This document shows, one piece after another, positions 26,449 through 35,698 of a stretch of 64,000 nt of DNA; within the stretch, counting starts at the first letter, position 1; each line of letters begins with the position of its first letter. Origin of the DNA: Acinetobacter pullicarnis (lineage in GTDB: Bacteria; Pseudomonadota; Gammaproteobacteria; Pseudomonadales; Moraxellaceae); NCBI RefSeq assembly GCF_006352475.1, contig NZ_VCMZ01000001.1, positions 2,790,001 through 2,854,000 of the forward strand, written 5' to 3'. The notes below the pieces were generated by a model. It was given only the letters and a program-made list of their open reading frames with translations, was not told the origin of the DNA and searched no databases. Position numbers and translations under genes: made by a program.

Positions 26449-26877
26449 ATGAGAAATATTAAAATACTGGGTTTAAGTTGTATCGTTTTAGCTCTTGCTG
26501 GCTGCCAAACCACACCTAGACAATATAATGGAATTACAGGTTATCAAATAGAATCTCAAGATAATAATAGCGCGATCTTAGCCTATACACTTGCAGGCCG
26601 TGCTGATCGAGAGTTAGATAAAGAAAAGTTACAGCGTGCTTGCCAGAAAGTTCTCAATAACAACAAGACCTATCAACTTAAAGTCTTAAGTATTAATGAA
26701 ATTGCCAATCCTGCCGCTATTCAAGCAGCACAGCCTGGCGTGCAACTGGGTAAATCACATACTTCTTTTAGCTTGTCTAATACGCCAGATCTTAACAATT
26801 CTGAAGGCTATGCAACTCGCCAAGCACTTGAAACCAAACCAAGTACGCTTCGTGTGGTTCGCTACTCTTGCTCTTAA
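26449..26877 (+). CDS. lipoprotein, unknown function
   Basis: The signal peptide (MRNIKILGLSCIVLALAGC) ends in lipobox LAGC with Cys19. The 124-residue mature part ends with RVVRYSCS; a Cys pair (RACQKV and the terminal SCS) may form a disulfide. No domain is recognised. AGGAA precedes the ATG, and a good terminator follows. Confidence 0.72.
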   Translation: MRNIKILGLSCIVLALAGCQTTPRQYNGITGYQIESQDNNSAILAYTLAGRADRELDKEKLQRACQKVLNNNKTYQLKVLSINEIANPAAIQAAQPGVQLGKSHTSFSLSNTPDLNNSEGYATRQALETKPSTLRVVRYSCS

Positions 26878-26918
26878 GCCTTTAACCTTTACTACTGCTT
26901 ATTAATACTGCATTTCTA

Positions 26919-26950
26919 TAACGGTCACTTGTCAAACAAGTGGCCGTTAT
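26919..26950. terminator. bidirectional terminator
   Basis: ATAACGGTCACTTGT and ACAAGTGGCCGTTAT form a 15-bp stem with one T-G pair and a tiny loop, followed by TTTTG on the + strand. It overlaps the last codon of the convergent methyltransferase gene. Confidence 0.8.
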
Positions 26951-27624
26951 TTTGTTTTATAAAAGCTCACATTACGAAATTCTTTGGCCTCATCGAGGTC
27001 TGGCCAAGTGCTCGCACTACGCTCATCCATTTTAATATATTCAGGATGGCTAAAGTTTCTAACGCGACTGTCTGCGACCCAAACAGTGCTAGAAAACTTC
27101 AGAAACTCATCCAAGAAAAAACGATTGCACTGGTCATACAGCACATCTGCGGCAAGCAATACATCAACTTGCTCGGCTTGGTATAAATCATCAAGGTATT
27201 CAAGTTCAACGCCATTTAATAATGCATTTTCACGGCAGGCAGCCAAACTGATCGGGTCAATATCACAGCAAATCACACGACGCGCACCTGCCATTTTTGC
27301 AGCAATCGCAACGACCCCTGATCCTGCGCCAAAGTCTAAAACCACTTTATCTTTTACCTGTTGTGGCTCTGCCAATAACCACTGTGCCATGGCTAAGCCC
27401 GATGCCCAACAAAAAATCCAATATGGGGTATCTGCCCAAATGCGCCGAATTACCTCATCATCTAAACGATCAGTCGGAAATACCGGTGGAATTAACCACA
27501 GTGAGATTGGCGTATCGGGGAGTTGTTGCGCCATCAAGGTACAATTTGGAATGACCAGCTGCAATGCATCTAATAAATGTTGTGGTGCTTGCGCAGCATC
27601 AACAGAATCGTGGATTTCTTGCAT
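26947..27624 (-). CDS. class I SAM-dependent methyltransferase (protein-lysine type?)
   Basis: Motif I is VVLDFGAGSGVVAIAA, and the acidic loop CCDIDP ends the second strand. LLAADVLYDQ matches the 'DVLYD' motif seen in METTL20/ETFB-lysine and related methyltransferases, which is the closest guess. I start at ATG 27624 (AAAGG seven bases upstream) rather than GTG 27630. It lies downstream of folD, separated by a terminator. Confidence 0.78.
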   Translation of the reverse strand: MQEIHDSVDAAQAPQHLLDALQLVIPNCTLMAQQLPDTPISLWLIPPVFPTDRLDDEVIRRIWADTPYWIFCWASGLAMAQWLLAEPQQVKDKVVLDFGAGSGVVAIAAKMAGARRVICCDIDPISLAACRENALLNGVELEYLDDLYQAEQVDVLLAADVLYDQCNRFFLDEFLKFSSTVWVADSRVRNFSHPEYIKMDERSASTWPDLDEAKEFRNVSFYKTK

Positions 27625-27661
27625 ATTCACGCCTTTAGCAATATTTATAAATCATAATAAA

Positions 27662-27692
27662 ATGCCACACGAACAATCTGTCAGTGTGGCAT
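27662..27692 (-). terminator. intrinsic terminator of folD
   Basis: ATGCCACAC and GTGTGGCAT pair across a 13-nt loop. On the minus strand TTTTATTA follows. Confidence 0.75.
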
Positions 27693-27716
27693 CACAATTA
27701 GAAAATTAATAATGAA

Positions 27717-28565
27717 TTAACCGATTGATTTTTCTGCAGCTTCAACAGATTGACGGATCAGCGTCGTAATGGTCATTGGACCAACACCACCAGGAACTGG
27801 GGTATAAGCAGAAGCAATATCTTCAATGCCTTCAAGTTGAATATCACCGACACCACCGCCATCACGTGGATGGAAGCCAGCATCAACCACAACTGCACCT
27901 TGTTTAATCCAATCTTTTTGAATTAATTCAGCTTTGCCTACAGCACCAACAATAATATCGGCTTGTTTCACCAACTCTGCGAGGTTCTGCGTGCGTGAAT
28001 GACAAATCGTTACGGTGGCATTGGCTTGTAGCAACATCATTGCCATTGGTTTGCCCAAAATAGCCGAACGACCCACCACAACCGCATGTTTACCTGCGAT
28101 TTCAATTTGGTTTTCTTGCAAAATGGTCATAATGCCTGCAGGCGTTGCAGAGCCATAAGCAGACTCCCCCATTGCCATACGACCAAAACCAAGACAGGTC
28201 ACACCATCCACGTCTTTCTGTAAAGAAATCGCATCAAAACAAGCGCGCTCATCAATTTGAGCGGGTACTGGATGCTGCAACAAAATACCGTGCACATCTG
28301 GATTGGCATTGAGTTTTTCAATTTCAGCCAATAATTGCGCAGTGGTGGTTTCTGTAGGTAATTCAACTTTAATGGAATCCATGCCAACACGACGACATGC
28401 ATTACCTTTCATGCGTACATATGTCGCAGAAGCACCATCATCACCGACTAAAATCGTCGCTAAAATTGGGGTACGTCCTGATTTTGCTTTTAACGCTTCT
28501 ACGCGTACCAACAAATCTGCTTCAATTTTTTTTGCTAATGCTCGACCATCTAAAAGCAACGCCAC
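27717..28565 (-). CDS. folD: methylenetetrahydrofolate dehydrogenase / cyclohydrolase
   Basis: The bifunctional FolD (282 aa) interconverts methylene- and formyl-THF using NADP. Visible signatures are [16 protein letters not shown] with the catalytic-region lysine, GILLQHPVP, and the NADP-binding [16 protein letters not shown]. Start: GTG 28565 (reads [13 protein letters not shown]), with GGAG seven bases upstream; the longer frame toward 28625 has no family counterpart. It is divergent from the tRNA-Cys/tRNA-Leu cluster. Confidence 0.96.
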   Translation of the reverse strand: MALLLDGRALAKKIEADLLVRVEALKAKSGRTPILATILVGDDGASATYVRMKGNACRRVGMDSIKVELPTETTTAQLLAEIEKLNANPDVHGILLQHPVPAQIDERACFDAISLQKDVDGVTCLGFGRMAMGESAYGSATPAGIMTILQENQIEIAGKHAVVVGRSAILGKPMAMMLLQANATVTICHSRTQNLAELVKQADIIVGAVGKAELIQKDWIKQGAVVVDAGFHPRDGGGVGDIQLEGIEDIASAYTPVPGGVGPMTITTLIRQSVEAAEKSIG

Positions 28566-28671
28566 GGCACATCTCCGAACTAGATATGAATAATTTTGCA
28601 AATAATACATGATAATTGGGCTCAAATTCTTTTGGGTGTTGCTTTTATGTCCATCTTCACTGAATTTTCTA

Positions 28672-28699
28672 TTGTTTTTTTCTCAAAGGTTGCTAATAT
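28672..28699 (+). promoter_or_regulatory. promoter of the tRNA-Cys/tRNA-Leu pair
   Basis: TTGTTT (28672-28677) and TAATAT (28694-28699) are separated by 16 bp, placing initiation about 11 nt before tRNA-Cys. Confidence 0.55.
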
Positions 28700-28716
28700 G
28701 TGCATCACCAAGAGAT

Positions 28717-28790
28717 GGCGGGGTGGCAGAGTGGTCATGCAGCGGACTGCAACTCCGTGTACGCCGGTTCGATTCCGACCTCCGCCTCCA
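28717..28790 (+). tRNA. tRNA-Cys (anticodon GCA)
   Basis: The 74-nt gene includes an encoded CCA. The anticodon arm GCGGA-CTGCAAC-TCCGT gives GCA. The acceptor GGCGGGG pairs with CCTCCGCC-side bases allowing G-T, and the T arm is CGGTTCGATTCCG. Confidence 0.96.
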
Positions 28791-28803
28791 AATCTTGTGT
28801 AAC

Positions 28804-28889
28804 GCCCGGGTGGTGAAATAGGTAGACACAGGGGATTTAAAATCCCCCGCCCACAAAGCGTGCCGGTTCGAGTCCGGCCCCGGGCACCA
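28804..28889 (+). tRNA. tRNA-Leu (anticodon TAA), copy 1
   Basis: The 86-nt gene has the long variable arm of class II tRNAs. The acceptor GCCCGGG pairs with CCCGGGC and CCA is encoded. The anticodon loop TTTAAAA gives TAA. It is 13 bp after tRNA-Cys, probably co-transcribed. It is identical base for base to the copy at 31108-31193. Confidence 0.97.
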
Positions 28890-28922
28890 TTTTTCACACA
28901 ATGAAAGATGGTGTAAAAACTT

Positions 28923-28944
28923 CCAGCTTAGGCTGGTTTTTTTT
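28923..28944 (+). terminator. terminator of the tRNA-Cys/tRNA-Leu unit
   Basis: CCAGC-TTAG-GCTGG is followed by eight Ts. Confidence 0.88.
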
Positions 28945-28984
28945 CGCCTGTCACTTTGTGATCTATACCAATTAAAAAGTTAAA

Positions 28985-29007
28985 AAGCCAAGTCATTGAC
29001 TTGGCTT
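28985..29007 (-). terminator. terminator of phoD
   Basis: AAGCCAAGTC-ATT-GACTTGGCTT has a perfect 10-bp stem. On the minus strand TTTTTAACTTTTT follows. Confidence 0.88.
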
Positions 29008-29047
29008 CTCTAACACATATGACCCACCAATGTGCGGTACGACGCCC

Positions 29048-30814
29048 CTAAGCCTCACTCATCACATGATTCATTTTCTTTAAATCAGTATTTAGCGCCA
29101 ACTCAAAACCGCGACTTTGATCAACCTGATATAATTTCGACTTAATCGTGTCAACAAACACCCATTCTGCTTTCAAATCTTTCGCATTAAAATTCACCAG
29201 CAAATAGCCACGCTGATTTAGGTTACAGTAATCCAGCTCATCAATTAATGTCATAAATGCCATCTCAATTTGCTGCAACTGCTCCACTGGAATTTTTAGA
29301 TATTGTTCCATTCCTGGTGAAGAAACCGAACTACAAGCCAACTCAACCCCAATAAAATCATTTTGTAGGGTGTGTAATGTCGATGACCAAGCATTATGAG
29401 TATCTCCTGCTAGGACCACCGCTTTTTTATTCATGGCTTTTAAGCTTTGATAGATGATCTCACGCTCTGCAAAATAACCATCCCATGCATCCAAATTATA
29501 CGGTGCAACCGTGTTAATCCGCGCAAGCTCTAATTGGGTCAAGCTTGGATCATTTCCCTTAAAGCGTAATTTCAATATCACCAACTCTTCGACCTGCTGA
29601 TAAAGCTTGGCAATGCTCGCCTCATCTGCCTGACCATTCATAATTCCTCCCAAAGCTGTCAGCAACTCAGCAGGAATTAACATTTTACTCATCAACACTT
29701 GCTGCCCAAGCACCTGCCATGTCGCCTTAGATTGCGCCAGCTGTGCTTGTAACCACTCACGCTGCTCATACCCCATAATGGTACGCTTAGGATTGCTCAG
29801 GTCTGCTTGAAAGCGCGAAAGGTCCATACCTTGTGCAGTTAGGTAGTCGGCGTAGTCCAACTGCTGATCTCGCGCCAAAATACGCGTATCCAACATGGTG
29901 AGTTGTACCAAATTGCCAAACTCAAACTGTCGATAAATATTCAGATGATTATTTTCAGCAACGGGTCGAATTGGCATCCACTCAAAATATGCCTGTAATG
30001 CAGCCAACTTACGCTCAACAAATGAGCCCTCATCGGGCTGATGGTTCTCTGCACCGGCTTTCCATGTATCATTGGCCAACTCATGATCATCCCAAATCAC
30101 GATAAACGGATGACGATGATGTGCTGCTTGTAAATCTTTATCCTTACGATACAAGGCATAGCGCTTACGGTAGTCATCGAGCTTAATAATTTCTTTATTG
30201 TTATCTTCTGGCAAACTCCGCCCTAATTCTTCTGCATCTTCAGTCGCATAACCATTTGCGCCATATTCATAAATATAATCACCAAGATGAATAACCACAT
30301 CCACATCTTGTTTGGCCATCTCCCGATAGACATGAAAATATCCCGCAGGATAATTCGAACAAGAACACACCGCAAATTTTACCGACTGGGTACTTTCTGC
30401 CAACGTTTTGGTCTGCCCTACAGGTGAAATCACGCTACCATAACGAAAACGATAAAAATAACGTTGATCCGATTTTAATTTTTGAGCATCCACCTTAACA
30501 GTGAAGTCTTGCGCTTTTGACGTCTGTACTCGACCACTATTGATGATTTGAACAAATTTATCATCAGTGGCAATTTCCCAAACCAATTCAAGTCTTGCAG
30601 ATGAATCTTGTGGTGTAAGGCGCGTCCATAGAATGACCCGATCCTTTAATGGATCACCACTGGCCACCCCATGTAAAAACTCAGCATTCACCAAAGGTGC
30701 AGCGGCTTCCTTGTCATCACTCCCACACGCAGTCAATGCAACAGGAACCGATAAAGCACCGAAGCTAGCGAGTGTTTTTTGTATAAGCTCACGACGGGAT
30801 ATTTTAAATGACAT
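29048..30814 (-). CDS. phoD: PhoD-family alkaline phosphatase / phosphodiesterase
   Basis: The N-terminus has a twin-arginine signal (SRRELIQK, R7-R8) ending in a lipobox-like LTAC, so Tat export with lipid anchoring is possible. The PhoD domain shows FLHGVASGDPLKDRVILWTR, then metal-site motifs VVIHLGDYIYEYG, IVIWDDHELAND and VVLAGDTHNAW. PhoD enzymes release phosphate from mono- and diesters. ATG 30814 is chosen for a GGA eight bases upstream; the TTG at 30826 would extend the protein by four residues. It stands alone between two tRNA-Leu copies. The 293 bp upstream hold the next tRNA promoter. Confidence 0.92.
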   Translation of the reverse strand: MSFKISRRELIQKTLASFGALSVPVALTACGSDDKEAAAPLVNAEFLHGVASGDPLKDRVILWTRLTPQDSSARLELVWEIATDDKFVQIINSGRVQTSKAQDFTVKVDAQKLKSDQRYFYRFRYGSVISPVGQTKTLAESTQSVKFAVCSCSNYPAGYFHVYREMAKQDVDVVIHLGDYIYEYGANGYATEDAEELGRSLPEDNNKEIIKLDDYRKRYALYRKDKDLQAAHHRHPFIVIWDDHELANDTWKAGAENHQPDEGSFVERKLAALQAYFEWMPIRPVAENNHLNIYRQFEFGNLVQLTMLDTRILARDQQLDYADYLTAQGMDLSRFQADLSNPKRTIMGYEQREWLQAQLAQSKATWQVLGQQVLMSKMLIPAELLTALGGIMNGQADEASIAKLYQQVEELVILKLRFKGNDPSLTQLELARINTVAPYNLDAWDGYFAEREIIYQSLKAMNKKAVVLAGDTHNAWSSTLHTLQNDFIGVELACSSVSSPGMEQYLKIPVEQLQQIEMAFMTLIDELDYCNLNQRGYLLVNFNAKDLKAEWVFVDTIKSKLYQVDQSRGFELALNTDLKKMNHVMSEA

Positions 30815-31069
30815 GTTATTTTCCAAAAATGTTATTTTTTTAATTTAACCAAAAAATATCTCAATTATATTAAAACGCTGGCGTCCTATACAGCGAAACA
30901 TTTTAATCACCCCCTTTCAGCAATCAACAGCAACAGATGCAGCTCAATGCTCGCCAATAGCACCACTCACTGAACGCCTCAATAATTTGATTTTTTTCAA
31001 TATTGCCAAAGCTTTGTACAATCAACCTGCTGAATTGATTGAAAAGGAAGCAAACTATTGCACGACATC

Positions 31070-31098
31070 TTGCCAAGACATGGCGGGTACATTATGAT
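31070..31098 (+). promoter_or_regulatory. promoter of the second tRNA-Leu
   Basis: TTGCCA (31070-31075) and TATGAT (31093-31098) are separated by exactly 17 bp, about 10 nt before the tRNA. Confidence 0.75.
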
Positions 31099-31107
31099 TG
31101 CGCACAT

Positions 31108-31193
31108 GCCCGGGTGGTGAAATAGGTAGACACAGGGGATTTAAAATCCCCCGCCCACAAAGCGTGCCGGTTCGAGTCCGGCCCCGGGCACCA
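31108..31193 (+). tRNA. tRNA-Leu (anticodon TAA), copy 2
   Basis: The 86-nt sequence, including CCA, is identical to 28804-28889. Upstream flanks differ, so each copy has its own promoter; downstream they share only four further Ts. The copy has a separate terminator. Confidence 0.97.
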
Positions 31194-31222
31194 TTTTCAT
31201 GCAATGGAAATGGTGTCAAAAA

Positions 31223-31246
31223 AACCAGCGATTGCTGGTTTTTTTA
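31223..31246 (+). terminator. terminator of the second tRNA-Leu
   Basis: AACCAGC-GATT-GCTGGTT is followed by TTTTT. Confidence 0.85.
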
Positions 31247-31296
31247 TGTCTATTGATTTGATCTCGAACCATAACGCATAACTTGCATTATAGAAC

Positions 31297-31470
31297 TTAA
31301 GACTGACTGCTTAACTTCTGCGCCGTTTCAGCCAACTCAACAAATTCAGTACGTAGGCCCAATTTCTCGGTTTGCTTTGCAGCTTTTGCTAAAATAACGA
31401 TATCCGATCAAGTTATTTGACCGCTATATTCATCTCCACGCAGTTGCTGACCATAAGCAGCCCACCTATC
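31297..31470 (-). pseudogene. C-terminal remnant of a YfbK-like VWA-domain protein
   Basis: Directly after folP, the minus strand reads WAAYGQQLRGDEYSGQIT, an in-frame TGA (31410-31408), then SDIVILAKAAKQTEKLGLRT and EFVELAETAQKLSSQS to a TAA at 31299-31297. This matches, from memory, the C-terminal domain of YfbK-type von Willebrand factor A proteins ('aAYGqkLRG...', 'GyRaEFvrLvelA'). No start and no VWA domain remain; folP abuts the left break. I read it as a decayed gene fragment. Confidence 0.6.
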
Positions 31471-31474
31471 GCAC

Positions 31475-32326
31475 TCAACTCGATTGTAGTGCCTGCCACA
31501 TTTTTAAGGCATCTACTGTTTCTTTGACATCATGCGCACGAACAATGCATGCCCCCTGTTGCACACTGATCAGATGCGCAGCAACGGAGCCAATGACACG
31601 ATCTTTCGCCTCTGTGCCACCAACGACAGCACCAATAAAACGTTTGCGTGACAATGCCGAGACGATGGGATATCCCATCACATTTAACTGATCAAACTCG
31701 TGCAGTAATTTTAGATTTTGTTCCGCATTTTTAGCAAAACCAAAGCCAGGATCAATCAAAATATGTTCAGGTTTAATGCCTGCGGCCAATGCGACATCGA
31801 CACGCTGTTGTAGCTCAGTAATCACATCTTGGGTTACATCCAGATAATGATCCAAATCATTCATGGTGGTCGGCTCACCACGCATATGCATCACAATGAC
31901 AGGAATATCCAAATCAACGGCTGTTTGTAATGCACCGTCACGTGTCAATGCACGAACATCATTCCAAATATGCGCCCCAGCGGCCACAGCTGCTCGAATA
32001 ACTTCAGGTGCTGAGGTATCGATGGAAATGACCACATCATGCTGAGAAAGTGCCTGTACGACTGGAATCACACGATCGATCTCTTCCCCCACCGCGACAG
32101 CAGATGCACCAGGCCGCGTAGACTCACCACCAATATCGATAATGCTTGCCCCTGCAGCCATCATCTCTTTTGCATGCTGAACCGCCAACGCTACATGCTG
32201 GTATTTACCACCATCACTAAATGAATCTGGGGTAACATTTAAAATCCCCATCACATGTGGAATAGACAAGTCCAAATTCAAACGTCCACAACTTAGTTGT
32301 CGCTGCGGTAGAGGCATTAAGCGCAT
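31475..32326 (-). CDS. folP: dihydropteroate synthase
   Basis: FolP condenses pABA with hydroxymethyldihydropterin pyrophosphate and is the sulfonamide target. Both family signatures are present: GILNVTPDSFSDGGKY and IIDIGGESTRPGA. The length of 283 residues is normal. AAAGGA lies seven bases before the ATG. It follows ftsH on the same strand, as in many gammaproteobacteria, but a terminator intervenes (32451-32473). Confidence 0.97.
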   Translation of the reverse strand: MRLMPLPQRQLSCGRLNLDLSIPHVMGILNVTPDSFSDGGKYQHVALAVQHAKEMMAAGASIIDIGGESTRPGASAVAVGEEIDRVIPVVQALSQHDVVISIDTSAPEVIRAAVAAGAHIWNDVRALTRDGALQTAVDLDIPVIVMHMRGEPTTMNDLDHYLDVTQDVITELQQRVDVALAAGIKPEHILIDPGFGFAKNAEQNLKLLHEFDQLNVMGYPIVSALSRKRFIGAVVGGTEAKDRVIGSVAAHLISVQQGACIVRAHDVKETVDALKMWQALQSS

Positions 32327-32450
32327 GCTTTTTTCCTTTCAAAAATTCAATATCAACAACATCAACATGATGCCCAAATATAAATGAGCTAAATACTCAA
32401 ATATTCAAATACTCACAAGTTACTAAACCATAAAACCAAGCGCTAGCCAT

Positions 32451-32473
32451 AAAAAAAGCCTCTTAACGAGGCT
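32451..32473 (-). terminator. terminator between ftsH and folP
   Basis: AGCCTC-TTAAC-GAGGCT is followed on the minus strand by TTTTTTT. Confidence 0.82.
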
Positions 32474-32488
32474 ATCTTCTTCGATCTT

Positions 32489-34381
32489 TTAGCTTGCAGG
32501 AAGCGGCGGTGGCGTTGATGGGCCATCTACCGGTGGTAAGGTATCCACAACTGGATTGTCAGCTATATACACTTTCGGTGGCTGTGGTTCACGACCTTCG
32601 ATAATGTCACGGATCTGATCACGATCTACAGTTTCCCATTCCAACAGTGCTTTCACCATCGCATGCGCCATATCTTTGTTATTTTCCAAGATATCCCATG
32701 CGACTTTATATTGCTCATCTAGAATGCGACGTACTTCCAAATCAACTTGTTGTTGCGTTGCTTCAGAAATCGTACGACTACCAATACTACCCAAGAAAGA
32801 CTGCTGAGAATCCTCTTCGTAAACCATCACACCTAACTTATCTGACATACCATATTTGGTCACCATCGCACGTGCCATTTTCGTTGCACGCTCAAAGTCG
32901 TTTGATGCACCAGTAGACTGCTGATTTACAAATATTTCTTCAGCAATCCGACCACCAAAAAGAATCGATATTTCATTTAACATCTTGTCTTTATAGTGAC
33001 TGGTTTGGTCATGTTCAGGCAGTTGCCATGTCACACCCAAAGCCCAACCACGCGGCATAATCGTAACCTTATGCACTGGGTCAGTGCCAGGAAGAATTTC
33101 AGCAACGATGGCATGGCCAGATTCATGATAAGCCGTCGCACGACGCTCTTCTTCACGAATGACCATCGATTTACGTTCAGGACCCATATAGATCTTGTCT
33201 TTAGCATCCTCAAAGTCATGCATGTCGACTGTATTTTTATTGCGACGTGCAGCAAATAAAGCCGCTTCGTTCACAAGATTGGCAAGCTGTGCACCAGAAA
33301 AACCCGGTGTACCACGTGCCAGCACTTTCAAATCAACACCAGTAACTGAAGGCAATTTTTTCAAATGTACTTTCAGAATCTGTTCACGTCCTTTGATGTC
33401 TGGCAGACCAACCATCACTTGGCGGTCAAAACGACCTGGACGCAATAATGCTTTATCGAGTACGTCAGCACGGTTGGTTGCAGCAATAACAATAATACCT
33501 TCATTGCCCTCAAAACCATCCATCTCAACCAACATCTGGTTCAGGGTTTGCTCACGTTCATCATGACCACCACCTGTACCCGAACCACGATGACGACCGA
33601 CTGCATCAATTTCATCAATAAAGATAATACATGGTGCATGACGTTTTGCTTGTTCAAACATATCACGTACACGTGATGCGCCGACCCCCACAAACATTTC
33701 AACGAAATCAGAACCTGAGATACTAAAGAATGGAACTTTTGCTTCGCCAGCAATGGCCTTCGCAAGTAAAGTTTTACCTGTCCCCGGTGGACCCACCATC
33801 AATACACCCTTAGGAATCGTTGCACCTAAGCGTTTGAATTTTGCAGGGTCTTTTAAGAAATCAACAATTTCGACAACTTCTTGTTTCGCTTCATCACAAC
33901 CCGCAACATCAGTAAACGTTACTTTGATTTGGTCTTCAGTCAGCATTTTCGCTTTTGACTTACCAAAACTCATTGGGCCGTTCTTGCCACCTGCACCGCC
34001 ACCCATATTGCGCATAAAGAACATGAATAACAAAATAATTAAAAGTACAGGGAAGCTGGCGATAAGCAACTGCATCATCAAACCTTGACGCTGTGGCGCA
34101 GTGCCCTCAATAACGACATTATTCTTCGTTAGGCTAGGCATCAATTGAGTGTCTTCTATAGAAGGACGAACACTCTCAAACTGAGTACCATTGGTTTTTT
34201 CACCCGTGATTTGCAAACCGTCTATTGTCACTTGCTTTACTTGACCAGCATTCACCGCAGTGACGAATTCAGAATAATTCATCGCTGATGGCTTCTCGCT
34301 GCTATTGATGTTACTGAAAATTAGAATCAGTACACCCAGTATAATGAGCCACAACACGGCATTTTTGAAGAGATCGCTCAA
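32489..34381 (-). CDS. ftsH: ATP-dependent zinc metalloprotease FtsH
   Basis: A membrane-anchored AAA+ protease of 630 residues. Two transmembrane segments (about 8-24 and 103-123) flank the periplasmic domain. Walker A GPPGTGKT is at 197-204, Walker [10 protein letters not shown] near 252-260, SRH in [10 protein letters not shown], and the zinc site HESGH at 419-423. It degrades misfolded membrane proteins and, in E. coli, LpxC. The start is a TTG at 34381 (reads MSDLFKN), with GGGAA seven bases upstream. The C-terminal tail is Pro-rich. Confidence 0.97.
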   Translation of the reverse strand: MSDLFKNAVLWLIILGVLILIFSNINSSEKPSAMNYSEFVTAVNAGQVKQVTIDGLQITGEKTNGTQFESVRPSIEDTQLMPSLTKNNVVIEGTAPQRQGLMMQLLIASFPVLLIILLFMFFMRNMGGGAGGKNGPMSFGKSKAKMLTEDQIKVTFTDVAGCDEAKQEVVEIVDFLKDPAKFKRLGATIPKGVLMVGPPGTGKTLLAKAIAGEAKVPFFSISGSDFVEMFVGVGASRVRDMFEQAKRHAPCIIFIDEIDAVGRHRGSGTGGGHDEREQTLNQMLVEMDGFEGNEGIIVIAATNRADVLDKALLRPGRFDRQVMVGLPDIKGREQILKVHLKKLPSVTGVDLKVLARGTPGFSGAQLANLVNEAALFAARRNKNTVDMHDFEDAKDKIYMGPERKSMVIREEERRATAYHESGHAIVAEILPGTDPVHKVTIMPRGWALGVTWQLPEHDQTSHYKDKMLNEISILFGGRIAEEIFVNQQSTGASNDFERATKMARAMVTKYGMSDKLGVMVYEEDSQQSFLGSIGSRTISEATQQQVDLEVRRILDEQYKVAWDILENNKDMAHAMVKALLEWETVDRDQIRDIIEGREPQPPKVYIADNPVVDTLPPVDGPSTPPPLPAS

Positions 34382-34517
34382 AGCTTTATTCCCATATCAA
34401 TCTAATTCTGATCATGCCTAACATGGATGACCTTTAACAAAAGTGAGTAAATCGTTTCGCAACAATTTCTAAAAAAGATACAAAATGCACAATTTTTAGA
34501 TCCTTGGCAAGCAAAGT

Positions 34518-35168
34518 TTATCGCGATACCTTTTTACGGCCTTGTCCAATTAAAAAAACTTCCTTCGAACGCGCCCGAGATGCAGCGGGTTTGGCAGTCT
34601 TTAACACATCAAAACTGTCAACCACTTGTTTTCGAAATTCATCAAAACCAACACCTTGGAATACTTTTACCACAAGTTGCCCTTTTGTATCTAACACCTT
34701 GTTGGCAAAATCTAAAGCAAGTTCACATAAATAGATTTGGCGCGGCTGATCTACTGCCTTATTACCTGAAGTATTGGGGGCCATATCTGAAATTACAACG
34801 TCTACCTTGCGTCCATTTAAAAGATTTAACAATTTATCGAAAAACTCTTGCTCACGAAAGTCACCTTGCAGGAATGTAACATCTGGTAAAGCATCCATTT
34901 CTAAAATATCAGAAGCGATCACTAAACCTTTATCACCCACCAACTTTCCAGCGATTTGTGACCAACTGCCTGGCGCAGCACCTAAATCAACAACCGTCAT
35001 ACCAGGTTTGATGAGTTTATATTTTTCCTGCATTTCCAGTAGTTTATATGCTGCACGAGCACGATAGCCTTCTTTTTGTGCTTTTTTCACAAATGGATCA
35101 TCGAGATGTTCTCTCATCCATTCGCGACTACTTTTGGATAACTTTTGGTTGGTAATGCGTGTTGCCAT
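34518..35168 (-). CDS. rlmE: 23S rRNA (uridine-2'-O-)-methyltransferase
   Basis: RlmE (FtsJ/RrmJ) methylates U2552 in the ribosomal A loop. The 216 residues include the N-terminal SSREWMREHLDDPFVKKAQ, SAM motif VVDLGAAPGSWSQ, VISDMAPNTSG and VVKVFQGVGFDEF. The C-terminus is basic. It lies directly upstream of ftsH on the same strand, the classic rlmE-ftsH arrangement, and is divergent from yhbY. Confidence 0.96.
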   Translation of the reverse strand: MATRITNQKLSKSSREWMREHLDDPFVKKAQKEGYRARAAYKLLEMQEKYKLIKPGMTVVDLGAAPGSWSQIAGKLVGDKGLVIASDILEMDALPDVTFLQGDFREQEFFDKLLNLLNGRKVDVVISDMAPNTSGNKAVDQPRQIYLCELALDFANKVLDTKGQLVVKVFQGVGFDEFRKQVVDSFDVLKTAKPAASRARSKEVFLIGQGRKKVSR

Positions 35169-35362
35169 AACTCTCTATATATACAAAATCATCTAATTTT
35201 TTATTGTACGTGAAAATAGTGGCTATTGCAGTATACATCTGTATCTAAATTCTCAAAATTTTAACAACACTAATGCTATAAACTGAATTTTTTCTGTATT
35301 TATGCAGCGTTTAAATACCTCATTTGTTATACTAAGCCGTTTTCAGTCTTAGGTTATATGTA

Positions 35363-35686
35363 ATGGCGGCTTTATCTATCCAAGAGCGTAAACGTTTACG
35401 TCAAATTGGGCACGCACTCAACCCTGTTGTGATGATTGGTGGACAAGGCTTGACTGAATCAGTCATCGAAGAGACGCACCGCGCACTAAACGATCATGAA
35501 CTCATCAAAATCAAAATTGCAGGCGAAGATCGCGAAGCACGTAGTGCAGCGATCACCGCAGTGATTGAAGCGACTGAGGCTCAATTGGTACAAAGTATTG
35601 GTAAAGTTGCATTGCTTTATAAAAAAGCAAAACAACAAAATCCTAAACTTTCTAATCTTGTTCGTCACGCGCACCTATCTAACTGA
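35363..35686 (+). CDS. yhbY: YhbY-type RNA-binding ribosome assembly factor (CRM domain)
   Basis: The 107-residue single CRM-domain protein begins QERKRLRQIGHALNPVVMIG and contains the GGQGLTESVIEE loop, the RNA-binding face of the family. YhbY associates with pre-50S particles. It is divergently placed next to rlmE, as in many gammaproteobacteria, which fits a shared ribosome-maturation theme. Confidence 0.93.
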   Translation: MAALSIQERKRLRQIGHALNPVVMIGGQGLTESVIEETHRALNDHELIKIKIAGEDREARSAAITAVIEATEAQLVQSIGKVALLYKKAKQQNPKLSNLVRHAHLSN

Positions 35687-35698
35687 GCTGTCTGATTT

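Noticed and set aside
26984..27709. 241-residue plus-strand frame opposite the methyltransferase
   Set aside because: Ser/Thr/Cys-rich translation typical of an antisense frame; the minus-strand methyltransferase has clear motifs and a ribosome-binding site.
28622..28901. Minus-strand open frames rich in Arg/Gly/Pro opposite tRNA-Cys and tRNA-Leu
   Set aside because: They are antisense readings of two tRNA genes and have no independent start signals.
33195..34088. Plus-strand frames of 111-123 residues opposite ftsH
   Set aside because: Antisense to the AAA+ domain; composition follows the complementary codons.
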